DNA from: Rutpela maculata
Taxonomy: Eukaryota > Arthropoda > Insecta > Coleoptera > Cerambycidae
NCBI GenBank assembly: GCA_936432065.2
Contig: OW386293.2
Span: 27,416,234 to 27,480,233 of the forward strand
DNA: 64,000 nucleotides
Direction: 5' to 3'
This document shows positions 11,682-22,397 of the stretch, piece by piece. The notes under the pieces are model-generated. The model had not been told where the DNA came from and made no database searches. It saw nothing but the letters and a program-made list of their open reading frames with translations. How positions within the stretch are numbered: the stretch's first letter is position 1; every line of letters begins with the position of its first letter. A program made the position numbers and the translations under genes.

Positions 11682-11899
11682 AAAAAATAACATGTCTGCC
11701 GTGATTTGCGTATTAAAGAAAAGCATAAGGCGTTAAGTAAATAAGTAAATACAAGTAAACAGATTATGTAACTTATCGCAATGAACTTAGAAGGTTAAAG
11801 CGAAAATAGTCCCTTAAGGTAAACCAGAAAAAGGCAAAAAGTCCAACAGTTCTGTGACTGGACCACAAGACATCTTCCCCCCCGTTTTCGAGGGCGGAC

Positions 11900-12215
11900 A
11901 ACACGATAGTGACAATATTTTCCGACCTACCCTCCAACCACTACCCTTAAACCGAGAAAAATACGTTTTCCGATTTATCGATTTTCCGGTGCTTTCCCGG
12001 GGCTTGTCGGATCGGTTTTTTTTTGTCAATTTGAATAAAATAAGTAAGTATTGACCACAAGTAACCTAACCCAACCCCGGGGGTTGACACTACCCCCACC
12101 CCCAATAACGAAATGACAATATTTCCCAACCTACCCTTCACCCACTACTCGTAAACCTGGAAAACCTCCCACTTTTCCGATTTTCCGGTACTCAGCTTGC
12201 AGGGGCTTGTCGGAT
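11900..12215. repeat. Diverged direct duplication, ~203 bp step
   Basis: GACAATATTT...CC.ACCTACCCT...GATTTTCCGGT...GGGGCTTGTCGGAT occurs at about 11912-12010 and again at 12115-12213. A shorter inverted relative (ATCCGACAGGCC...) is at about 12735-12800. It is non-coding, and its family is unknown to me. Confidence 0.5.
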
Positions 12216-12242
12216 ACCCCAATAACTTATATTTTATTAAAA

Positions 12243-12500
12243 AGAGCTGCCCAAGGAATCACTACTTCCACATCCAGATTTTATACCCAAATTTCTCACA
12301 ACGAAAACATTTTTGGTACTATATTTGCACTCCACTATGTGGAAAAAATAATTGTTTATGGAACTTTAATGACCTAATATCTGACACATCGGTAGTGGGG
12401 GTGGAGGTAGTGGGGGGTGGGAAGTAACAAAAATTGTTGAGGCCTTCGGTTCTTGTACACACACTAAATCACAATTTTATTTTTTTTCACCCCCTATTGA
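12243..12500 (+). mobile_element. Helentron/DINE-1-like repeat, 5' fragment
   Basis: It begins AGAGCTGCCCAAGGAATCAC and runs through the CATCGGTAGTGGGG block to TTTTTTCACCCCC, then loses homology. The GTCY tract and 3' hairpin are missing. Confidence 0.55.
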
Positions 12501-13189
12501 ACCAGATGTAATGAATGATCATTGAATGGATTAAAACGAGAATATTTTTACATATATAATCAATGAAAAAACAAAAATATCTAATGTACCAATAACTCGT
12601 CTCAGTGATTAATTCCCTACAAACCACTGAAGGAAAAGCTCACTTCGTATAAAGCTGCTTGAGCTCCCTGGTTGGTTGGGTCTCGTCTGATACAGGTTTA
12701 CTTATTTTATTCAAATTGATGAGAAAAAATCCTATCCGACAGGCCCTCCCCGGAAAATCAGAAAAGGGGGTGGTTTTTCAGGTTTGGTGTGGGTGAAGGA
12801 TATGTCAGGAGATATTATTACCATCGTGTTCCCCGCACTCGAAAACGGAGGTATACCGTTTCCAACTAATTTTAGGTTTTTTTTTGTGAGGTATTGTGGG
12901 GGTAGTTTGACTCGACTCGAACTGCAACATATCACAATTAGACACAAATCGACTGGGCGCTATGTTCCAATTAAAACGTGCGAAGTCCTTTGTCTCTTTC
13001 TCCGTTTAAGATATTTTAGGATAAAAATTAAGAACCGTTTTCTGTTAAACCATTTGATGGTGTAGTTAAGGGAAGACTTATTAAAAAATAGATATATGAA
13101 GAACGCACCCTAATTTTTTACGTGTTATTATAGAACACCATGAATTTTTTTATCTACTGAATCGGTTTGTGGCAGGTCATTCGTGACAA
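12501..13189. other. No gene recognised
   Basis: The sequence is mixed and AT-rich, with a small inverted relative of the 11.9-kb duplication near 12.75 kb. The 93-codon frame at 12784-13065 (+) shows no recognisable motif, and I do not consider it a gene. Confidence 0.35.
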
Positions 13190-14115
13190 CGCTTATGAAT
13201 TCGACGTTTAATAACCAAATCATATTGAGTAACTCACCATCAAATAGTAAAAGTAGCCCTTAACTCACTCATCTTTAAACCACCCTCTAATACGACATTA
13301 ATTGAGGAGACCTTATTGGTTAATGTCCATAGACTTTTAAGCCGTTGTTTTTGAATTCGACGTCTGATGTCCAAGTACGTAATTTTTTCTTATTCGTGAA
13401 CCACCTTTAACACCTATCGCACTCATATGCTACCGTACTCAATAAAAATGAAATGGATCATTTAGTTTGGAGTCTCTTAATTTGATATTTGTTACTGTGA
13501 ATCTCCTTGTCGTTAATTACTGAGCTTTGAGAAACACGTTTATCAGATCTTACCACCCAAAGTACTACCGAGTATATATTAAACTTAGTATTAATATAAA
13601 CTCAACTAGATATTCTTTTTTGATAAATGAGCTTCTTTGGCATAGTTATTATTGAGATATTCACTATATTTAATCAATATTATAAAGTTATTAGAGTTCA
13701 CTCCTCAATGAGTTTTCATTAGTACTAGGTTTATTATATACTCACTAGGTGGTACTTTGGGTGGTAAGATCTGATAAACATAGTTCAAAGCTCAGTAATT
13801 AAGGGCAAGGAGACTCACAGTACAAACATCAAATTAACAGACTTCTGGATCTATTTATTGAGTACGGTAGTATATGAGGGCGATAGCTGTTAAAGGTGGT
13901 TCACAAATAAGAAAAAAATATCGTACTTGGACATCAGACGTCGAATTCAAAATCAGCGGCTTAAAAGTCAATGGATACTAACCAATGAAGTCTCTTCAAT
14001 TAATATCGTATTAGAGTGGTTTGAAGGTGAGTCAGTTAAGGGGCTGCTTTTACTGTTTGAGGGTGAGTTACTCAATATGACGGGATAAACGTTATTAAAC
14101 GTCGATTTTTGAAAT
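13190..14115. mobile_element. ~0.9-kb foldback (large palindrome)
   Basis: Left arm 13190-13575 and right arm 13735-14115 are inverted copies. AATTCGACGTCTGATGTCCA near 13354 pairs with TGGACATCAGACGTCGAATT near 13928, and AGATCTTACCACCCAAAGTA near 13543 pairs with TACTTTGGGTGGTAAGATCT near 13752. The ~160-bp centre is AT-rich. No frame of note. Terminal limits (AATTCGACGTTTAATAAC / GTTATTAAACGTCG) and the target duplication are uncertain. Confidence 0.65.
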
Positions 14116-14429
14116 AATTTGGAAAAATCAAACTCGCGCAGTTTTAAAAACTGTTCGTATTTTCTTAATTTCAATTTTTCTTTATTTTTGAGATATTTAC
14201 TTTGATTTTCTGTTATTCGATAAAACTTTTAATTTCTTTTTCAAAGACTTATACCAATGTACTAATGTCCACTTTATACTACTACATCTTAAATTAATTT
14301 AAAAACAAAGTAATATTTTTATCTTAGCATACTTGTTTCATTCTAATAGTGTCTCCTTTATTCTACTACATCTTAAGTCTCAATAATCTACTAATATTAC
14401 CAATCATCACGCCTCTAAGAGAAGCCCTA

Positions 14430-14760
14430 GCTACGCCACTGGGCCGGCTAGATATGCGGCATCTGAGGACAGCAGGGCGGATTATAGTATTCAAGGCCTA
14501 CTCAGTACTCATAAAGGAACAAATATAAAACTTCAAGTGCAGCATCTAACAATGTGTAGAGCCTCTAACAAGGATGTCATCGGGCAGAGCTGGAGCGGCA
14601 GGCCATAGACCGGATGCGCAAGGCCACTGAAGAACCGCACAACGACAAACTCTGTTGGGGCAACACACAGCATCGGCCTGGGCTCCTGGTGGGTGCCGCA
14701 AAACTGCCCTGGTCTTTCGGAGAATCCATTTAATCCAATGCAATTTAAAAAAAACTTGCA
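14430..14760. other. GC-rich island, identity unknown
   Basis: About 300 bp around 14440-14735 is clearly richer in GC than its surroundings and contains overlapping open frames on both strands (longest on the minus strand, 65-80 codons). I recognise no domain. Sharp compositional edges suggest an inserted fragment, such as a LINE 5' region, rather than a host exon. Confidence 0.3.
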
Positions 14761-14888
14761 GAACAAAATGGACAAGAGTATTTATAAAACTCTGTGGTAA
14801 AAATAATAATATAGGAAGGAATTAGTAGGGTCAAAAACAAATAGTGAGGAAAATAGCGCCATACACACCAAAGAGGAAACGCGAAGCA

Positions 14889-14933
14889 GCTACGGACACG
14901 TGTTTCGGAATTATTGTTCCTCGTCAGCGTAGC
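14889..14933 (-). ncRNA. Hammerhead ribozyme (type I), 304-bp family, unit 1
   Basis: Read on the minus strand: stem I strand GCTACG, core CTGACGA (position 7 is free in the consensus CUGANGA), stem II GGAA-CAATAA-TTCC, GAA, an 8-nt self-complementary ACACGTGT as stem III, C, then CGTAGC closing stem I. All invariant core bases are present. The predicted cut is after the C, between 14895 and 14894. The tiny stem III is typical of hammerheads that work best as dimers in tandem transcripts. Confidence 0.85.
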
Positions 14934-15192
14934 GCGGCAACAAAAAGGATCTGGAGAGGACAGATAGGAACAATAATTGAAGGTTGAAAGCACAGTACAT
15001 AGTACTCTTATTTGTGCATTCATATCTAGATCGGCTTATTTAAAACTTTCACCGACAGTCAGCACATAGAGCTCTATGTGGACTGCCCAATTTCAACCTG
15101 GCGAGTCAAATAAAATAGGAAGGAATTACTAGGGTCAAAAACAAATAGTGATGAAAACAGCGCCATACACCCCAAAGAGGAAACACGAAGCA

Positions 15193-15237
15193 GCTACGGA
15201 CACGTTTTTCGGAATTATTGTTCCTCATCAGCGTAGC
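15193..15237 (-). ncRNA. Hammerhead ribozyme (type I), 304-bp family, unit 2
   Basis: The layout matches unit 1, exactly 304 bp away, with core CTGATGA, stem I GCTACG/CGTAGC and stem II GGAA/TTCC. Stem III reads AAACGTGT, so one C-to-A change removes a stem III pair. Activity may be reduced but the catalytic core is intact. Confidence 0.8.
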
Positions 15238-15280
15238 GCAGCAACAAAAAGGATCTGGAAAGGACAGATAGGAACAATAA

Positions 15281-16501
15281 CACAGGTCAACATTTGATCT
15301 AAGAACAATCACCAGACTTTACCAGAGTATACATAAGTTTTATGGGTCGCTGATTCCGAATCCGAGGTTGGTTAAGCTTCATCACGTCAGGTTCTTGGTC
15401 ATTTAAAGGTCAAACTGAGAAAAAGTAAAAAATTTGAAAAAATTTATGTTTATGTTTCTGAGGTCCCTGAATTCAAATCCGCTGTTATTTTTATCCTTCA
15501 AGAATATCAGAACATCTAGAGGTAATTTCAAGGCATTTTGAGATCATTTTGAGGTGAAATTGAGAAAAAGCGACTAAAAAATCTGAAAAAATGCTTATAT
15601 GGGGTTTTTAGGTCGTTGACCTCGAATCCGTGGTTGGCTGGACTCTGTCACATCGGATTCAAGGTCATTTGAAGGTTAAACTGAGAAAAAGTGGTGAAAA
15701 AAATTTGAAAAAATTTATGTTTATGTTTTTGGGATCACTGAATTTTGTCGTTATTTCATCTCAAAGTTTCTTTAAGGCCATATCATGATCAAATTAAAAC
15801 AAGAAATTAGTTTGAAATAACCTCTAGGGTATCCTACAATGTCAAAATGACAACTGATTCAAACTAAGCGACCCCAAAAACATACAAAAACTATTTCTCA
15901 GTTTGACCTTCAAATGACCTTGAATTCGATGTGATAGAGTCCAGCCATCCATGGATTCGAGGTCAGCGACCCAAAAAAAAAACAGATTTTTTAGCCGTTT
16001 TTTCTCAATTTGACCTCAAAATGATCTCAAAATGCCTTGAAATGACCTCTATATGTCCTTGAAGGGTAAAAATAACAGCGGATTTGAATTCAGCGACCTC
16101 AGAAACATAAACATAAATTTTTTCAATTTTTTTACACCACTTTTTCTTAGTTTGACCTTCAAATGACCTTGAATTCGATCTGATAAGAGTCCAGCCAACC
16201 ACGGATTCGAGGTCAGCGCTTTTTCTCAATTTGACCTCAAAATGCCCTGAAATGACCTCTAGATGTTCTGATGTTCTTGGAGGATAAAAGCAACAGCGGA
16301 TTTGAATTCAGTGACCTCAGAAACATAAACATAAATTTTTTCAAATTCTTTACAACACTTTTCTCAGTTTGACCTTCAAATGACCAAGAACCTGACGTGC
16401 TGAAGCTTAGCCAACTTCGGATTCGGAATCAACGACCCAAAAAACCTATGTATACTCTGGTAAAGTCTGGTGGTTGTTCTTAGAAAAAATGCTGACCTGT
16501 G
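15281..16501. mobile_element. TAA-flanked foldback DNA element, 1.2 kb
   Basis: The ends CACAGGTCA (15281) and TGACCTGTG (to 16501) are inverted and flanked by TAA on both sides (15278-15280 and 16502-16504). Removing it restores the uninterrupted 304-bp repeat sequence. The arms are complementary for several hundred bp (CCAGACTTTACCAGAGTATA near 15311 and TATACTCTGGTAAAGTCTGG near 16451), with internal repeated TTTGACCTTCAAATGACCTT motifs. TWA duplication suggests PIF/Harbinger-type mobilisation, but no transposase is encoded. Confidence 0.7.
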
Positions 16502-16615
16502 TAATTGAAGGTTGAAAGCACAGTACACAGTACTCTTATTTGTGCATTCATATCTAAATCGACCTATTTAAGACCTTCACCGACAGTCGACGCATAGAGC
16601 TCTATGTGGACTGCT

Positions 16616-16835
16616 CTATGTGCCGACTGTCGGTGAAGGTCTTAAATAGGCCGATCTAGATATGAATGCACAAATAAGAGTACTGTGTACTGTGCTTTCA
16701 AACTTCAATTATTGTTCCTATCTGTCCTTTCCAGATCCTTTTTGTTGCTACGCTACGCTGATGAGGAACAATAATTCCGAAACACGTGTCCGTAGCTGCT
16801 TCGTGCTTCCTTCTTGGGGTATAAGGCGTTATTTT
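16616..16835 (+). repeat. Inverted copy of the 304-bp hammerhead repeat
   Basis: From the palindromic junction near 16610 the same repeat runs on the plus strand: GACTGTCGGTGAAGGTC, then ATGAATGCACAAATAAGAG, then the ribozyme, then GGCGTTATTTTT, where homology stops and a LINE begins. It is head-to-head with the partial minus unit at 16502-16615, giving arms of about 105 bp around AGAGCTCTATGTG. Confidence 0.75.
16752..16796 (+). ncRNA. Hammerhead ribozyme (type I), 304-bp family, inverted copy
   Basis: Plus strand: GCTACG (16752-16757), CTGATGA (16758-16764), stem II GGAA-CAATAA-TTCC (16765-16778), GAA (16779-16781), ACACGTGT (16782-16789), C (16790), CGTAGC (16791-16796). Stem I has six perfect pairs. 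The predicted self-cleavage is between 16790 and 16791. Every invariant hammerhead base is present. Confidence 0.87.
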
Positions 16836-18095
16836 TCTATAAATAAAGCCTATGCAACTCTTAGTAAATTATATCCTCCTGTTAACAGACGTAGCACACT
16901 TACCATCGAAAGTAAGCTCTGCCTTTACAAAGTCATCTTTCGACCAATTTTTACATACGCCTGCGTGTCCTGAAATCTCACCTCGGAAGCACAGTGCCTG
17001 CGTTTACAAAGAACGCAGAATAAGTTGCTATGTCTGTTAACTAACTCTTCCAGGTATATGTATTACCATCGCCGAGCTGCATACTCTAACGGGGGCGCAA
17101 ATGATACGAGAATATGTATTAGGGTGGGCGGAAAAACACGAAAATTTGAATTTGCAGATGGCCTAGTTTCTATTTTATTACTATGTATCTAAAACTAATT
17201 CGGGTAGATTTTTAGCCAAATCGGTGAATATCTAGTTGGCCCACCAGGGCCTTGAAAATGAAGGAAATGGCCAATTTTTCGATTTTTAACATTTTTTAAA
17301 TTGACATTTGAAATTTTTTTTTGACTCTTTATTAATGCCTAAATGCGTGTAGCAAATAAAATATTTTTCAGTTCCAGGGAAATTAGAAATTTGTCACTAA
17401 AACGTAGAATTCGACAAAAATAAGGTTTTCTGTATAAAATTTCTAATTTCCCTGGAACTGAAAAATATTTTATTCGGAAAACTTTTGCTACACGCATTTA
17501 GGCATTAATAAAGAGTCAAAAAAAATTTCAAATGTCAATTTAAAAAATGTTAAAAATCGAAAAATTGGCCATTTCTTTCATTTTCAAGGCCCTGGTGGGC
17601 CAGCTAGATATTCATACCGATTTGGCTAAAAATCTACCCGGATTAGTTTTAGATACATAGTAATAAGTTAGTAAGTAGGCCATCTGCAAATTCAAATTTT
17701 CGTGTTTCTCAGCCCACCCTACTATATATACGAGACAGCACAAAAATTCTTCATCTTAAAAATCGCAAATTCTCAACACAAAATATCACAAATATTAGAA
17801 GGCGCGATAATGTCACTTATACGCGTAAATTTATTTATGAGCGCCTTCTAATATACGATTTACCTAGATTAGACTGACAAAACCAAAACACAAACCAAAA
17901 TACAGACCCACAAAAACACCACCCATAAAAACAACTTCTCTTCTCACCCTCTCCTCCATCCCCTGACCCCCGCTGAACCTCTATCTACATCTAAATCTGT
18001 TATTGCAGAACTGTTTTTATCCTTTGACACCTTAAGTAGGATTTTTTGGGACTTTTCCCTACATGAGCCGTTGCAATAAACACTACTACTCTTAT
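16836..18095 (+). pseudogene. Jockey-like LINE ORF2 C-terminus, split by a MITE
   Basis: The frame from 16843 reads KAYATLSKLYPPVNRRSTLT, then LYKVIFRPIFTYACVS, a stop in place of the usual Trp, then LQRTQNKLLC. This is the thumb/C-terminal region of Jockey-clade reverse transcriptase proteins. After the MITE (17122-17719) the tail resumes with RRRDNVTYTRKFIYERLLIY near 17800-17860 and ends in a non-coding 3' region closing with CACTACTACTCT near 18090, as LINE tails do. It is 5'-truncated at 16836 directly against the hammerhead repeat. Stops make it inactive. Confidence 0.75.
17122..17719. mobile_element. TA-flanked foldback MITE, 598 bp
   Basis: Ends GGGTGGGC (17122) and GCCCACCC (to 17719) are flanked by TA (17120-17121, 17720-17721). 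The arms pair nearly throughout: AAATTTGAATTTGCAGATGG near 17142 against CCATCTGCAAATTCAAATTT near 17680. The spacer is short, near 17400-17430. It is non-coding and sits inside the LINE tail. Confidence 0.8.
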
Positions 18096-20319
18096 CAAAA
18101 CACAATATTTTTAAAAGACGTTAAATCATATATATAAATAAAACAAACATGATTGAACTTTAAGATGATGATTTTAAACTGAAATAACACATGCTCTGAG
18201 GGTTGCTTTTGCCAATAACATATGGCCGTTGCGTTGCTTCCGTGAACCCAGTCGCGGCTATGTTACGCAATGTTTATATTAAGATTGTACAATGAATATA
18301 AATACGACACACTTGACATGTTATCCACAGCTAAATAAAATAAAGATATATTAATTTGGCAATTTGCAATTTGGCCAGGATAAACGAGATACGTACATAG
18401 TAGAGGTCGGTTCGAGACCTAAACAAGGTAAGTAAAATTGATTAATTATCGTATGTAATATCACTAGTGCTTAAAATTTTATCGAAAATTTTTTCGAAAG
18501 CGTGTTGCCTGGTAATATAAAGAGTGCAAAGATTAAATCCCTCCCGCTAAAGCGGTCGGGATTTAATCAGATAATAAACTGCCAATTTGCACGAGTTATA
18601 TTAACTAGGGGCAACTTAGCTTGAGAAAAAATTTTTAGATAAAATTTAAAGCACGAGTGGTATTTGAGGAGAATATTTCACGAATAAATAATTCATTAAG
18701 TACATCTTCAATATTATGTTTTCTCATTAATTGCCTTCAGACGTTTTCTTGTCACTTTTTATAGTTTACTGACCTTTATTTTCAATTTCCTCATTAATTT
18801 GATATACAGAAATATTTCCAAACCGACTCATATTGTCCAAACAGCAAACCTGAAACAAACGCAGTAGAAATAACGGAGATTTGCTATATTTTAAAATAAT
18901 CTAGTGACATTTCTATGACAACTAGTAAATAAAACGAGTTGAAACCTTAGAGATATTATAATATATAGACTGGCTTAACACCTTTCAGGCGTTTCTGAGG
19001 TGCAATATGACGAGGAACGATAGAGAGAGTACTACTGTATTCCCGATATCCCTCCTATTTATTACTATACACTCATGGTTCCGAGATTGACATAGAGAGC
19101 GCCATCTAGCGCTACCGCTACTAGAGTTATATTCCATAATAATTGTTCAGTGATTCATATTTACGTATTTAGTCCTTATTTTTAACTTACGAAGTTTACA
19201 AATTATGTTGAGGTTTGCTTCGTTAGGCAGAGTGAATTTTAAATACAACAAATTAAAATATTGCACAGCTTTGATTCAAAGTTACTTTTTGATAGATTAC
19301 CGTATGTAAGTAGGTACCTAGGTACATTTTTAGTTTGTTTCCAGAGCGAATGTGTTTACTTGACATTTATAATAAATGATTTGCTTAACTTTGTAACTAC
19401 ATTATTGAGCTACTGAAATCTGTGGTTGACTTGTTCCTGTATTATGAGCTAGGTATATTAAGTACAATCTTTGTATATTATTGTTACCTGATTGAAAAGT
19501 AGGCAAATTGAAGTAGTTACAGATAGGCAAGGGTTATAGCCTATATATTTCAGACATGCTTCTCTTTGGAACTGACGATTGTTTACTATATATGTGGTGT
19601 GTGTATGTTTGCTAGTACATAATACAATATTAAATTTACAAAGTAAGTTAACAATTAGTAATAAGCTAGAGAAGATATTTATAGATAAAATTTAAAAGCG
19701 CCAGTTGCCCTATTTGCGGAAAATATTTCACGAAACAAAACGTCAAAAAATTACCGCAGTATTTGCCGCTGCAGCGACATAAAAAATTAGAGCGATAAAT
19801 TTTTCATGTTGGTACTGTCAAAAACCGATCTAGCTTGAATTATCACTAATAATGACATTTGATTGGTGCAATGTTGTGAAAACGGGCTCTCATTGGCTAT
19901 AGCGTTAATAAATGAAATAATCACTATAAATAATGAATTTACCGCATACTTATATTAATTGGAGCGTGATAGCGAAGGAATTGAAACACGGCGCGGTGGT
20001 TGGATGATTAAAAAAGTGTTTATTTTCTTCAATTTTTTCAAAATTAGAAATAAGGATTAATTATTTAACGGGCCTATGTAGTATCAGTACTCATTATTTA
20101 CAGAATCAAATACATGAACTTTATGCCAACGAAATGCAAACGTGCCTTTATCGATAAGCAAACTTTATTGAAACGGTATTATTTCGTTATCCAGGCGTTA
20201 CCGTACTCTATTAAATTGGTACGTATGCCGCATCGATGGTGTGTCATAGCGTAAAGATAACCTATATCGAAGTAAAGATACGACTATAGATTCTCTATAT
20301 AAGCTGTACAGTCCAGTCC
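18096..20319. other. No gene recognised
   Basis: This is AT-rich, apparently single-copy sequence. The only structured item is the hairpin at 18531-18568. No frame with recognisable motifs on either strand. Confidence 0.4.
18531..18568. other. Near-perfect 38-bp hairpin
   Basis: GATTAAATCCC at 18531-18541 pairs with GGGATTTAATC at 18558-18568. A symmetrical TC/TC mismatch follows, then CCGC and GCGG pair around a TAAA loop. Function unknown. It may be a solo transposon end or a deletion remnant of a palindrome. Confidence 0.6.
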
Positions 20320-20660
20320 AGTTATTTCCACCATAATTATTTTTTATAGTGAGCACCCTGTATTATCTTTTTATATTTCTCCTTGACAGTTGTGTTAACT
20401 GCATGTGAATTTTTTTTTTCGTCACATTTTTTTATTTAATTTTTTTTTATGGATGACCACCCTGTATATTTTCTACATATTTTCCCTCTTTGGCGATTGT
20501 GCACTGTATACGAAACATTATCGTTCTATGTCACACTTTTTTATTAATTTTCTAAGGGTGTCTGTATATTTTTCATATTTTTCTTCGTTGACAGTTACGT
20601 TAACTGCATGCGAAATAGTATCGTCCTCCGTCACATTTTTTCATTATTTCTTTAGAGCAC
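20320..20660. repeat. Degenerate tandem repeat, ~100-110 bp
   Basis: A unit containing TTGACAGTTGTGTTAACTGC, then CGTCACATTTTTTTATT and GAGCACCCTGTAT recurs about three times, at roughly 20383, 20492 and 20588. Copies are diverged. The overlapping 109-codon frame is a product of the AT-rich repeat. Confidence 0.5.
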
Positions 20661-21596
20661 CGACATCTGCAAAAGAAAAAAAAATTACCTTTTTTCGAAA
20701 ATACTTTTATAGTTTAAAGTGCAGGTTTTTCTAAAGCGAGTAGGTACTTTAAACGAACAAACAATTAAGCAGATAAGTAATGCCGTATATTATCGGAAGA
20801 CAGTTTTTGAGATTATTTGTATTACTGGCTAATTATTCTACTACCATAAAAGTTGACTCAACCATTTCAAAATGTTGGGACCGCTGCTATGACCATCATA
20901 GAATATATTTAATAAAGCAATGGTGGAACAAATATCATTTAAGAAGCATGAATGTGCAAGTCCATGTTATTTAAGATAAATTTCTAGTACACATTATCAA
21001 CTGTTGCATAGAGAAGAGTTATTTTCCAAATGACTGAAAAATTGCAATTGGTAAACCTCTCCCAAAAAATTGTAACCTTAAGTCATTTACGGAATTAAGA
21101 ATAAAAAGTATCTTACCTTTTATATATAAAATTTTTGAAAAAATCTTGCATTGTGAGATTTATGAATACTTTTCTGGAAAAGAACTTTTACCTGAGAATC
21201 AGTGTGGTTTTCGAAAAGGGTTTAGTACAGCAACAGGGGTTATCAGGGTTAGTGTGTTGGTATTGCTCGACTTTTCTAAGGTATTCGATACAATAAATCA
21301 TAATCTGTTATGTGCTAAACTTAAATATTTTGATTTTAATACTGCCTCTTTACAATTAATTTGTTTTTACTTGAGTGACAGATTTTAGAATATTTGCCAC
21401 AATAATACCTTCTCGTCTAATCTAAATATACTTTCTGGAGTACCTCAAGGTTCCATTTTGGGTCCGTTGTTTTTTATCATATATACGTTAGATATCTTAA
21501 CTTCTACTCTAAACTGTAAAGTCCAAGCTTAAGCTGATGACACACAATTATTCTTCAATTTCAATGTAAATAATGTGTAGTACGTATATGTCACTA

Positions 21597-21790
21597 CTAG
21601 TCAACCATCCTAAGTTGGCACTTAGCCGCGCAGAGAAAGATGAAATATCTTCATTGTTGGATAGAAACAAACAAGCTTTTTAAGCTTCTTAAGCTAGCTA
21701 GCTTAAAAAAGCTTGTTTGTCTGTGTCCAACAGTGACGATATTTCTTCTTTCTCTGCGCGGCTAAGTGCCAACTTAGGATGGTTGACTAG
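21597..21790. mobile_element. TA-flanked foldback MITE, 194 bp
   Basis: CTAGTCAACCATCCTAAGTT at 21597 is mirrored by AACTTAGGATGGTTGACTAG ending at 21790, with TA on both sides. The two arms pair along nearly all their length around a short centre (CTTAAGCTAGCTAGCTTAA, near 21688-21706). It is inserted in the LINE just after its catalytic box. Confidence 0.85.
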
Positions 21791-22330
21791 TATTAATAAT
21801 GAATTACATAATATTAAAATTCACAACTTACACACTTTTTATTTATTATGAAAATACCTACTTTCTGTATATTGTTGCCCTAATCTGGGCACGCTAATAT
21901 ACTAGTCAGGTAAATACTTTAAAACACTCATTATTGGAGAATCAATCAAAACAACTACTCTTCTAGCTAATACTGACGAAGTATTGAATTACATGATAGG
22001 ATTCTTAGCATTTTAAAGAAAAAAAATATTGAAAATACTTAAATCATTTATTCAAAATTAATCATTCACACTTTTTTATTTAATATGAAATTATCTACTT
22101 TCTGTATATTGGTGCATGAATCGGATCACGCTAATATACTACTTAGGAAAAGACTTCAAAACACTCATTATTGGAAAACCAATCAAAACAACTACTCTTC
22201 TAGCTAATACTGACGAAGTATTGAATTACATGATAGGATTCCTGGCATTTTAAGGCAAAAAAATATATTGAAAATACTTTAATTATTTACTGAAATTCAG
22301 TCATTCACAACAATTATTGAACCATACATT

Positions 22331-22397
22331 CTATTTCAACTCTAGAAAAGTTGTACAAGTTTTTTCGAACTCGTTAGTTCTCATCAGTAGAGTATAG
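22331..22397 (-). ncRNA. Hammerhead ribozyme (type I), 689-bp family, copy 1
   Basis: Minus strand: outer stem I CTAT, inner stem I CTCTA, core CTGATGA, stem II GAACT-AACG-AGTTC (5 perfect pairs), GAA, stem III AAAA...TTTT with an internal TTG/CAA, C, then TAGAG and, after a loop, ATAG closing stem I. All invariant bases of CUGANGA...GAA...UH are present. The predicted cut lies between 22345 and 22344. An internal loop in stem I facing the stem II loop could give the tertiary contacts used by natural hammerheads. Confidence 0.82.

Larger units (their letters stand above)
14813..16615 (-). repeat. Retrozyme-like tandem repeat, 304-bp monomer (interrupted)
   Basis: GGAAGGAATTA.TAGGGTCAAA occurs at 14814 and 15118, a 304-bp step, and each unit holds a hammerhead ribozyme on the minus strand. 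A third partial unit is split by the foldback element 15281-16501 and resumes at 16502-16615. Units are closely similar over their length. Small tandem monomers each with one type-I hammerhead are the hallmark of animal retrozymes and of hammerhead repeats associated with Penelope-like elements. Transcription of the minus strand followed by self-cleavage would release 304-nt RNA units. No coding frame is expected or seen. Confidence 0.7.

Noticed and set aside
18531..18568. Rho-independent terminator
   Set aside because: No U-tract follows and the sequence is eukaryotic, so the bacterial signal does not apply.
20405..20734. Membrane-protein-like 109-codon frame
   Set aside because: Its Phe/Leu-rich sequence arises from poly-T-rich tandem repeats and shows no conserved motif.
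21960..22000. Additional hammerhead at CTGACGA in the 689-bp half-units
   Set aside because: The CTGACGA box is followed by AGTATTGAATTACAT with no GAA box or stem II, so the required structure is absent.
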